31,736 nt of DNA, from positions 1-31,736 of the IMG/VR virus record IMGVR_UViG_3300032087_001718. One strand, 5' to 3'. Shown piece after piece: positions 1 to 8,900 of this stretch. Position numbers and translations under genes: made by a program. This DNA is from a virus. The notes under the pieces are model-generated. The model saw nothing but the letters and a program-made list of their open reading frames with translations. It was not told the DNA's origin and did not search any database. The stretch's first letter is position 1. Every line of letters begins with the position of its first letter.

Positions 1-199
1 CTAATTCTTCCGGATTCTTACCTATAAAAGTGTATATGACGACGGATAAACTACCGACGAGCATACCTACAATCACTTTAAATATATCATTGTTAGTGTC
101 AGGTATTTCTTTGTAAGCTAAAAATAATAGTAAACCCATTACCATAGCAAAAACAGTAGCAGCGCCTATGTATCCTCTTAATTCTTTATTTTTAAACAT
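1..199 (-). CDS. Holin-like small membrane protein (partial, cut by window edge)
   Basis: The reverse strand from the ATG at 197-199 stays open to base 1, giving 66 residues that begin MFKNKELRGYIGAATVFAMV. There are two hydrophobic segments, at about residues 9-28 and 41-62, separated by a short polar turn (KEIPDTNND). Two closely spaced membrane helices in a small protein next to a peptidoglycan peptidase gene is the usual setting for a holin, which would permeabilise the inner membrane at lysis. The gene starts 1 base after the stop of the 122-aa gene, so it belongs to the same transcript. The C-terminus lies outside the window. The membrane topology is seen; the holin role is inferred from position, and it could be another small membrane protein. 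Confidence 0.55.
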   Translation of the reverse strand, partial: MFKNKELRGYIGAATVFAMVMGLLLFLAYKEIPDTNNDIFKVIVGMLVGSLSVVIYTFIGKNPEEL

Positions 200-200
200 A

Positions 201-569
201 TTATCCTATATTACCTTTTCTTTTTCTACATTTAGCTATATAACCAGAAGCGTAAGCAGATGGAAACACATCATACTTAGCTCTTGCTTTACGATAGCAA
301 GCATCTTTCTTTTTTAATGGCGTAGGTTTTTTGCTACCTTTTACCTTGTTTACTATAGTATCAGATTTTTTTGATTCATCTAAAGTTCTAAAAAACATAG
401 GAAGTTTATCATAACTTTTTTGACTCATCGTATCAATTTGAGATTGAGTATAAGGTACGGTTGGCACGTCTTTAGGACCTCTAAAAACAGAGTGTTGTAT
501 TCTGTCTGGGTGTTTTGGTATAGGCCTTTTCGCACCTCTAGTTTGTTTTAATGGTGATTTATTTTTCAT
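201..569 (-). CDS. Basic phage protein with C-terminal FPSAYASG motif
   Basis: This is a 122-residue protein very rich in Lys and Arg, with an unstructured-looking N-terminal half (MKNKSPLKQT...). The C-terminus holds a compact motif: C91, then FPSAYASG at 102-109, then C114 in a basic context. The same Cys / PSAYASG / Cys arrangement is, from memory, widespread at the ends of marine phage proteins and resembles the DUF5872-type motif. Its biochemical role is not known to me; two cysteines in a basic patch could suit metal or nucleic-acid binding. The start overlaps the stop of the M15 peptidase gene by 4 bases (ATGA), so translation is probably coupled. It sits in the lysis/envelope cassette but could equally be a minor virion protein. 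Confidence 0.7.
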   Translation of the reverse strand: MKNKSPLKQTRGAKRPIPKHPDRIQHSVFRGPKDVPTVPYTQSQIDTMSQKSYDKLPMFFRTLDESKKSDTIVNKVKGSKKPTPLKKKDACYRKARAKYDVFPSAYASGYIAKCRKRKGNIG

Positions 570-1027
570 ATCACTTTATATTTAGTTTTACCGTTTTCTT
601 TATAAGCTTTCAAACATCTGTTTCTATTAGCGTCTTCAGATACGTAAGACACATGTACCCAGTTTGGGTTGTTATCATCTCCAAACTCCCATATCATTTG
701 ATCAAAGTCTAAATTATATTTAATCCAACTATACATTTCAGCGTTTGTTTTATGACCAAAGGTGTCGTCTATATCCATAGCTCTACCTTGGCAATGTTGT
801 GACTTTGAACTACCTCCAATAGCTTTGTTAAGATCTGCACTTCTATAAAAAGAATTTATAGCTATAGGACCATTAACCCACTCTCTAAGAGGTTCAAATA
901 TGTTTTCAGCAATAACTTGCATGTTCGTTAATTCATATTGACTAGGATTATTATCTATACCTAATCTCTGCGCTGTTCTGCTATACACGCCTTCCTTGTA
1001 GCTAACATGCTTGCTAATTTTTTCCAT
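566..1027 (-). CDS. M15-family peptidase (endolysin or virion peptidoglycan hydrolase)
   Basis: This 153-residue protein matches the Peptidase_M15_3 pattern (D-Ala-D-Ala carboxypeptidase / L-Ala-D-Glu endopeptidase-like zinc enzymes). Visible landmarks are NSFYRSADLNKAIGG (58-72), the SQHCQGRAMDID segment with zinc ligands H78 and D85, and WVHVSY with the third ligand H125. E114 in MIWEFG is the likely catalytic acid. The length is usual for a single-domain phage enzyme. There is no signal peptide, so it would need a holin, and a holin candidate lies two genes downstream. It would cut peptide cross-links in peptidoglycan during lysis. The gene lies 4 bases after the thioredoxin-like gene and overlaps the next gene by 4 bases. 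Confidence 0.88.
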   Translation of the reverse strand: MEKISKHVSYKEGVYSRTAQRLGIDNNPSQYELTNMQVIAENIFEPLREWVNGPIAINSFYRSADLNKAIGGSSKSQHCQGRAMDIDDTFGHKTNAEMYSWIKYNLDFDQMIWEFGDDNNPNWVHVSYVSEDANRNRCLKAYKENGKTKYKVI

Positions 1028-1031
1028 TTAA

Positions 1032-1442
1032 TTAAAAATTACTTGCTAAATTTATTTCATTTATTGCTTCTTGTATCTCAGCCAATCCCACAGGAAGCGT
1101 AAGGTCAAGACCGGCTTTAAATATTTTTTCCATACTACCAGACTTAAAAATAAGAACAGTAGGTACCATTCTAACCCTGTGCTTCTTTTTTGCTTGTGGC
1201 GCTTTTGATATATCAACTCTATAATATGATGCATTTTCTATTTTGTTCCATTCATTAAAACAATTGGCTTCATTAAATTTAGCCCAGAATTCAACAACTA
1301 TAGTGTCATTGTTGTCGTCTCCGAAAGCATTATCATTATTTACAGTTTGATTAAAGTTACTATCATCTATCCAGTATTTATCTGGAACATCTGACTGCGC
1401 ATATGTTAAAGCGCTAATTAAAAATAGTATTAAATTTTTCAT
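1032..1442 (-). CDS. Secreted thioredoxin-fold protein lacking CXXC
   Basis: The 136-residue product begins with a Sec signal peptide (MKNLILFLISALTYA, probable cleavage before Q16). The mature part has the order of a thioredoxin fold: a beta strand running into EFWAKFNEANCF at 51-62, a YYRVDIS strand at 73-79, then VRMVPTVLIFKSG (90-102), where P94 is the cis-proline position. The active site is altered: where thioredoxins have WCGPC, only one cysteine (C61) remains. Disulfide exchange of the ordinary kind is therefore unlikely, and a binding or chaperone role in the periplasm is more plausible. The gene overlaps the upstream 94-aa gene by 4 bases. I recall similar proteins in other uncultured marine phages, but cannot confirm this here. 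Confidence 0.7.
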   Translation of the reverse strand: MKNLILFLISALTYAQSDVPDKYWIDDSNFNQTVNNDNAFGDDNNDTIVVEFWAKFNEANCFNEWNKIENASYYRVDISKAPQAKKKHRVRMVPTVLIFKSGSMEKIFKAGLDLTLPVGLAEIQEAINEINLASNF

Positions 1443-1723
1443 TGATTTTTTCTTATTTCATACAAACGTTGATCTATTTTTTCAAGCTCTTCTAGTATTT
1501 TATCAACGTCTTCTTGCGTATCCATTATTGTTTGACGCACTAACTCATCTTTTAAATCATACTCTGTTCTAGATATAACTGGCTCGGGAAGTTCTTTAGC
1601 GAGAGCTATGTCAGACTTTAAGGTAAAATATGTTGTAGCAAGCGATACAGTAAAACCTATAATTATACCTATTGTCTTCAAATCAAGAGTTACCTTAGTG
1701 CTTTCTCCTATTTGTGTAGCCAT
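1439..1723 (-). CDS. Membrane-anchored coiled-coil protein (spanin/holin-like)
   Basis: The protein has 94 residues. A short N-terminal polar stretch is followed by one hydrophobic helix at about residues 15-35 (LKTIGIIIGFTVSLATTYF). The remainder is a charged, heptad-like helix (about 45-94) ending KIDQRLYEIRKNQ. This N-terminal anchor plus long coiled coil is the layout of an inner-membrane spanin (Rz-like), which links the inner to the outer membrane in the last step of lysis; some phage pinholins also look similar. Its neighbours, a predicted outer-membrane protein upstream and the M15 peptidase downstream, fit an envelope-disruption cassette. Its start codon overlaps the upstream stop (TAATG). 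No outer-membrane spanin lipoprotein with a lipobox is seen beside it, so the assignment stays tentative. Confidence 0.5.
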   Translation of the reverse strand: MATQIGESTKVTLDLKTIGIIIGFTVSLATTYFTLKSDIALAKELPEPVISRTEYDLKDELVRQTIMDTQEDVDKILEELEKIDQRLYEIRKNQ

Positions 1724-2901
1724 TATCTGAGTGTTATATTGATTCCAAAATTAGAGTTAAATATTTCTGAGTCCCAAAACTTAGTATACTCACCCTCTAT
1801 AAATATTCCTATTGATTTTGTTACTTTCCAACCAAACATTAAACCGGCTTGGTAATCATCCCATTGGTCGCCTTCACTCATTGCATGCATTCCGTCATGG
1901 CCGTGAGCACTCCAACCGTTTCTATGCAAGTAACTAAATTTTTCATCTCCTTGTACGTAACTATGGTATGGCATTATCCAATTACCGTAAGCATGTAACC
2001 AAAAGTTATTTTTATAATGGTAGAAGTCAAACCCTATGATAGGTGCTATTTCAGCAAAGCTATCTAGCTCAGCCCATCTTTCTTGATTAAAACTATTCAT
2101 TAATCCACCAAACACTTGATCTCTAAACTGCTCGTCAGTATAAGCAACTATATTACCTTCCGGATCTCTCCAGCACCAATGATACATAGTTTCATTTGTG
2201 TTTACGTTAGTATGCTCTACAAGTTCATCTACATAACCATACTCATAACCTAAAGTCCACCAAGGATTAACAGCATTACCGTCCGCATCCATTTCATTTA
2301 ACCATACCTCAATAGGGTTATAGCCATATGCTTTTTGATGCGTGCGATATATAATACCTGCAGATACACTAAATTTATTACCTATAGGTAATCTAGCTCT
2401 TACTTCTCCAGACTTGTATTCAAATCCAACATTACCAGATTCTCTCGATTCAAACTTACCTATATGGTATTTACCTGTGTGCCTTACAAACAAACGTTTA
2501 TTATCAAACTCGTTACCGTCTATTCTTTGTTTTTCCCAATGTAGCAAGTATTCTAATCCTTTTACTGCAGCTGTGGGTGCAGACAAACCTACGTTATTCT
2601 CTGTACCGTTGTAAAAGTTTGGTTTGCTTTCATAACCAAATCTTGCTAGCTTACGTATACCAAAACCTAATCTATAATCATTAGGGTGATATATAGTTTT
2701 ATCTACAACTTGAGGTATATCATAAAGATTATCTGGATTTGTTCTAACAAAATACCTAGCTTGTTCTAGCTTAGCGTTGCCAACATTTCCAGCTGCGTAA
2801 AACGTACCGTATTTTAAAAAGTCATCATAAATGCTTTTGAAAAATTGAGCGTTTGCGCTGCTAGCAAAAAGCAGTAAAATTATTAAAATTATTTTTTTCA
2901 T
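1723..2901 (-). CDS. Predicted outer-membrane beta-barrel protein
   Basis: This 392-residue protein has a clear signal peptide (MKKIILIILLLFASSANA, cleavage before Q19). The mature part is rich in aromatic residues and has alternating-polarity strands, for example RLFVRHTGKYHIG, FSVSAGIIYRTH and LMFGWKVTKSIGIFIEGEY. It ends in a strand, NFGINITLR, although without the terminal Phe that many barrels carry. The simplest reading is a phage-encoded outer-membrane barrel, inserted either to block superinfection by masking or replacing a receptor or to help lysis. There is no lipobox and no enzymatic motif that I recognise. It is the first gene after the giant 2484-aa gene and leads the lysis/envelope cassette. 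The gap upstream contains a small palindrome. Export is well supported; barrel topology is inferred from strand pattern. Confidence 0.6.
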   Translation of the reverse strand: MKKIILIILLLFASSANAQFFKSIYDDFLKYGTFYAAGNVGNAKLEQARYFVRTNPDNLYDIPQVVDKTIYHPNDYRLGFGIRKLARFGYESKPNFYNGTENNVGLSAPTAAVKGLEYLLHWEKQRIDGNEFDNKRLFVRHTGKYHIGKFESRESGNVGFEYKSGEVRARLPIGNKFSVSAGIIYRTHQKAYGYNPIEVWLNEMDADGNAVNPWWTLGYEYGYVDELVEHTNVNTNETMYHWCWRDPEGNIVAYTDEQFRDQVFGGLMNSFNQERWAELDSFAEIAPIIGFDFYHYKNNFWLHAYGNWIMPYHSYVQGDEKFSYLHRNGWSAHGHDGMHAMSEGDQWDDYQAGLMFGWKVTKSIGIFIEGEYTKFWDSEIFNSNFGINITLR

Positions 2902-2921
2902 ATTATGTAGGTTGTTATATG

Positions 2922-2933
2922 TGTAATATTACA
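2922..2933. repeat. 12-bp perfect palindrome upstream of the outer-membrane protein gene
   Basis: TGTAATATTACA reads the same on both strands and sits 21 bases upstream of the ATG at 2901, in the 44-base gap after the giant gene. It is AT-rich and there is no U-tract that would make it a good terminator. It could be an operator for the envelope cassette or chance in AT-rich DNA. Confidence 0.25.
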
Positions 2934-2945
2934 TGTTTTTGCTTG

Positions 2946-5900
2946 TTACTTACTTTTTTCTTGTCTTTTTTCTCTCATTCTTTTCTCGTAGTCCTTAACA
3001 GTCTCTGTGTTTTTAGATTTTTCTTTTATTTTCTTTCTAAGTTTACTTTCGTAATAATTTAAACTTTCCATTTCAGGATAAGGTATGTTAAAGTCATCTT
3101 TTGGTAGTAAGTTCCATTTACTCCAACCAGCTAAAAACGCAAGTCTTGTAGTGTAATCAAACTCATCGTACATAGCGAAAGATATATTTTCTAATTTTTG
3201 TAATAATCTATCAGCTGGTATATTAGCTATTACGTTTAAATATGTAGCGTATGTTTGCCATGTTGGATCTTGTGGATATACATACCATGTATCTGTTAAG
3301 TCGTAAAACTCTTTTTTCTCTCGTATTTGATTATAGATATCCATTCTGTCTATAGCAAATAATTTTCTAGTCTTATTTGACATTGGCGGAGAAACAGAAC
3401 TAGCTAAAAGAACTAATTGACCAATTTCAGGTCTAGCAGCTTTAACTAAATCAAGAGGTCCACCAATAGCGTCTTTACCAAACTCTCTGTAAAGATCTCT
3501 TTGTATTTGCAGTAACAAAGCGTTTTTTGCTAGTATAGATGAAATACCAACTCTAGCGCCAAAGTTTTTTAATTGACCGTCTATCAGAGAATTAGCTCCA
3601 AAATATAAAGCTCCTCTAGTCGCCTCGTCCATTCTATCGTCTTCTTCATCTCCAAAGTCAATTAAATCTTTTAAAGACACGGCGTTTTGTAAAGCTGAAA
3701 ATATTATAGACTGAACAAAGGTGTAATACGTTAGTTTAGATATATTAGTTTTTAAATCACCTCTGTTGTTTATTATATCTAAAGCAGCTTTCTTTGATAA
3801 TCTAGCGTATTGAAATGGAGTGTTAGCGAAAGCAAAAAGGAATCTACCGTAACTACCAATCTGTGCGCTCGCTATTTTAGATGGATCACTAGATTGCTGG
3901 CTAACCTCAGCTGTTCTTTCAAAGTCTATCAAAGCTTTAGCATTAGCCTCAACGTCTGACATACCTTGTTTTTTATACGTGTTGAATCTATTTCTGTAGA
4001 AAGTAGCACCACCAAAAGTTATAGCAAACGAGTCAGCTAGTCTTGTAGGTGCGTAACCTAGTTTAAAAAGTTTAGCTAAAAGATCGTTATATGTTTTAGA
4101 TGTTTTACCCATTTCAACAAGGATGTCGGCTTCAACATCGAACTTCATATTACCCATTCTGTCTTTTATGTAGCTTGTATTCATGAGCATGTACACGTCA
4201 GACCAAAATTGTTTTTGGTTAGAAAAAGCAGCACCGGCAGCTATAGGGTTGTTATCGGTCCAGTTTACAAAGTTGATTGTAGAAAGCAACTGTAAGCTAG
4301 CAGATCTCATGTTAAAGAACATTATAGTATTAACAGAACCATTAAACCAAGTCATAATTTCGTTAACCATTGGGTTAGCATTTTGGTTTTCATTTCTACC
4401 TGTATACATTCTTTTAAGAGAACTTTCTAGTTCTTTAACGTATGTTTCACCTAACAAACCTCTTAACTTTTCTTTTATTTGAGGATCAAATATTATATCT
4501 ATATTGTCTTTAAATCTTTCAAAAAATATTTTTCTTTTACCTTCTGCAAATTTAACTATATCAATAGATAAAGTTTCATGCATTTCACCTCTATACTGCA
4601 CCCAACCACCTTTGTTATCTAATATTGTTGGTAGCATAGCTGCAAACAATAAAAGCTTTTCGTCTGACTTTATATAGTCTAATGAAGCTTGTATTTCTTT
4701 TGGGCTTAATATAGAAGGGTCTATATCAGCTCCTTGTGTAGAAAATAAATAAGCTCTAACTATTTGATCTTTAGTAAATGGCTTACCTAGTATGTCTACT
4801 GTTTCTTTAAGTGTTTTAGCTGTAATACCAACATCACCGAGTAATCTATTGAAGTTAGCGTTTAAGTTTTGCTGAAAAACTCTGTATTGCTCTTTAGCTT
4901 CAAAATAAGGATTCATCACTCTTTCTTTTATAAACTCTTGAGCAGCTTCACCTTGTTTACCTGCCGGTGTGAAAGCATATGTTAAACCTATAAAGTCTTC
5001 TAGTTGATAAGGAACATATAGATTACTAAAGTTAAGTCCAGCTTTTCTACGCATGTTTCTCGCAGCGGCGTTAGATAACACTTCGCTGGCTTTTATTTTA
5101 CCTTTTGATTTCTGCTCAATGATCTCACTCATTTTTGCCTTCATACCAACTAATTGAGCTCTTGAGCCTGAATCACTCATTAAGCTTTTTATTTGACTGT
5201 TTATTTTATTGTCAAAAGATAAGTCAAAGGCTTCGTTGTTTAGTATTATATAGCCAAAGCTACCATTAGCTTTAGGATATGTTATTGAAGTATAACCTTC
5301 AGAAACTAAAGTTTCTCTTATATCCCCAGCATAAGGACCTTCTTCTATCTGCTTTTTAGTTAGTATATCGTTATCAACTAACCATTTAGCAAAATAACTA
5401 CCATCTTCATCTGGCATTCTAGACATAGCAACATCATAACCTTTTAAGTCTATATCTAAAGCTCTCATTATACTAAAACTACCGCTCCAAGAAAACTCTC
5501 TAGGTACAAATAAGTTTCCAGCTGAGCTAATTTTAACTCTTACACTAACATCACCATCTGACTTAGTATTTGAAAGATGAAAACCTTCACTTGTGATTTT
5601 ATATCTACCGTCTTCTTTGATATCATCTTCTGTTGGAGTATGGTATAAATCTACAGCGGTGTAAGCATTACCAACTCTTATCATGTCTAAAACATCATTT
5701 CTAAACCTATTTAATGGTTGAGACTTATAATCTATGATCTCGTTGTTTTTAATGTCTTCTAATATGTTTATAGCCGCGCTAGAGCTTAAACCGTTGTAGT
5801 TAGCGCTGTCTATAACTAACTGTGCTCTTGACCCTGGTCTTCTTGAACCATCAAACCTGTCAATTTGTCTTTGTATATTTTCGATGTAATCGTTATCTAT

Positions 5901-8900
5901 AAGAGTACCTAACAAGTCTTGTTTTTGTTTAAACAAATCTAAAAACTCAGTATCGTTCTCGAGCATCCAGCTTATTTGATCTAAGCCAGCTTCTCTAGCT
6001 ATTATTTCTGCTAAAGTGTCTTTTCTAGTACCTTGCGTGGAAGGATTAACTAATTCACCAAAAAAGAAGTTTATAAACTCTTCTTGATTGACTATTCTCT
6101 TTTTAGCTTTACCTCTACCTTTACCAGTTAAGTCTTCTAACCTACTATCTCTAACTTGCTTACCGTCTTTAGTTATTTTAAATATAAAAGGGTTTGGTAT
6201 GCCAGCCGCTTTCTCTTGTTTAGTTCTAGACGTAAGTCTGGTGTTTATAACATCAAAACCTATTATGGAATATATATCTTCCCAGTTTTGCTCCATAAAC
6301 TCTTTATACGTTTGTCCCTTGTAGTTTTTCTTTACCTTGCTACCTAATACGTTTGTTTGAATATAAGGCTTTAGCATTACTTCAAGAGCATCGCCAAGTT
6401 GTTTTTTAAGATTAACGCCTGAATCACCTTTAAAAGTTGATAAAACTTTTTTAGCAGCTTCTCTTATTTCTGTTTTAATTTCTGGTGTAAAAGCTAAAAC
6501 TTCATCTACTATTACACCTTGTTGTTCGATGTATTCTTCATTACTAAAATTACCGTAGTCAGGCGTATAACTAAGCTGAGCACTACCTATGCTGGTAGTA
6601 GAGTCACCCATGAACATCATAGACTTATCACCTATAAGTTTTTTAAGTATAGCTCCTTGTCTTTTAGGTAGGTTATCTTTTAAGTAAAAGTTCCACGGTG
6701 CTAATGTACCTTCTGCTTTCTTTTTGTTGTATGTCTTTTCGTAAGAATCGATCATCTTCAAAGCTTCAAGCTGCATTGCCTGTGCGTAATCTTCAGCTGT
6801 TAGATTACTTTCTATAGTTGGATTAAATGTTTTCCTTATAGCGTTTATAATGGTGCCTTGATTATCTTCGTGTATTTTATTTTTTAAAGCTGTTTTGTCA
6901 GATTCTTTGGTAGCTAGATCCATAAGCTCACTCCAATTGAGCTCATTTTTTCTTGTAATATCTTTTGCTTTTTTAGATAAACCAGGAGCAAACTTTAAGT
7001 TTTCTGCTATCTCTTTTTGTTCTATTATTTGAGCGCTTATAACTTTTATTTTATCTACGTTTTCCTGTATTTTTTTAGCAGCAGAAGCGTTAGTACGCAT
7101 CATAGGCGCTAAAATTTTATTCTCATCTACTAAAAGCTTCTTTTGCTGCTCTAAGCTTATTTGAGCTCTAGACTTTTTCTCACCATCAATATCAGTACCA
7201 CCTTTTATTACTATAGGTGCATTTTTACCTAAAAATTTGTTGTAATTTTTAAGAAAACCCAACACAGAGTTAGCATCGCTGTAATTTACATTTAAACCTG
7301 TATTAGCGTTTATAATTTTTGAAATAGATTCACCAAAGTCTATAAACATTCTTTGAAATGGAGACTTACGCTTTAAAGTGTTAAAAGTACTTAGCACGTC
7401 ACCTAAAGTAGTTAAAAACTCTTGATTTAAATAGTCTCTAGATATACTTGGATCGTCTTTTACATAATTCATTAGTGCGCTTTCAACAATCTCTAAAACC
7501 GCGTTAGTTTCAATATCTCCAGAAGTACGCATGTCATTTCTCAACTTAGACACAACATTGTCTAATACTTTGGGGTCAACAGTATCTAATATAAAGTGAT
7601 TAACCTCATGGCCAGCTGCAAAAGCAGATCGAAGACTAGCATCGTTTTGTCTAGTAGAATTATCTATTTGCTCATTTATTGTTTGTTTTACAACAAAAGC
7701 TGGCACTATATCTTCGCCTTTGTATCTTATAGTCTGTCCAGGTGCTAAAGCAACTCCTGAAGCTCTACCGTTTATTAGGTTATCAATATTTTTATCTACT
7801 TTTATTTTGTATCTTTTTATAAACGCAGCCGCTTCTTTTCTAGTTCTAAATGTAATGAGTTGTTTGTCAGCTAATTCACCTTCTTTTGTTTGATTAATTC
7901 TATTAGAAGCTCTGCTTATATCTTTATTGGCATTGTCTTTCTGCTTTGGTTTATTAAGTTCAAATTTAGCATCTTCAAGCTTTTCTTTTTGATTATCAAC
8001 CTCTGCCTCTCTAAACTCAATATCTTGATCTGTAGCAGAAGGATTGTTTTTTGCTTGCTTTAAGTTATCTAGTGCTGTGTCAAGTTTAACTTTTTCATCA
8101 ACAACAGCGTCTGCAGCGTCAAATGCTTGTTGCCTGTTATTTTCAGAAACACTGTAAACATCGTTATCAACTATAACATCTCTTTTAGCATTGGCTTTCT
8201 TAACTTTATCAATGGCTTCTTGTTTTGTTATGTTACCATCTTTAAGATCTTGTTTTATTTTTTGTTTTTCTAGTTTAATTAAATTTAGTATGTGATCTTT
8301 ACTTTTAAATCTAGAGTATTGTAAACCAACGCCATCTGTTAGATAATTAAAAGAAGATCTACTCTTACCGAGACCAAAGAATATTAATGAACTAAGAAAA
8401 CCTTGACCAGCGCCTTCTTTTATTCTTTTTGGATCAAAATCATAATAGCCAGTACTAATACCAACTCCAAGCATAGATGAAATCTCTTGCAGTGCTTCTG
8501 TAGCACTTTCTGACATTGTTATTTTTAAAGCATCCGCTAATAAATCATTACCACCAGATTGTTTTACGGCTTTTTTAAATTCACCTCTAAGCAAAGATCT
8601 CCAAGCGTCTCTAGGTATAACTTTGCCAGCTTTTGTAATCACAAAAATAGATGAAGCAAAATCAAGACCAGCGTTAGCAATTCCAACATTAATAGCTGTA
8701 TCAGGATCATCTTCACCTGCGTCAACTATGTCTAAAAGCATTTGAGCTTTTTCTTCACGACTAGCCATACCCCAGGTAAGAGCGCCGTATTTTTCTTCAG
8801 CTATTTTGTATATTGACTCTGTGTATACGCCACCAGCTTCTTGCATATAAGTACCACCACCAAGAGTTAAAATAGCTTGCACCATCTGAGGTAGTTGCTC

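Noticed and set aside
1032-1442. Calling the secreted protein a working thioredoxin or disulfide isomerase.
   Set aside because: The CXXC pair is absent; only C61 remains, so the enzymatic name would be wrong even though the fold fits.
2342-2614. Plus-strand open frame of 90 codons opposite the outer-membrane protein gene, and similar plus-strand frames across the window (for example 4183-4482, 11154-11360, 26097-26333).
   Set aside because: All lie antisense to supported genes, have low-complexity hydrophobic sequence and lack start-site context; they are shadows of genes on the other strand.
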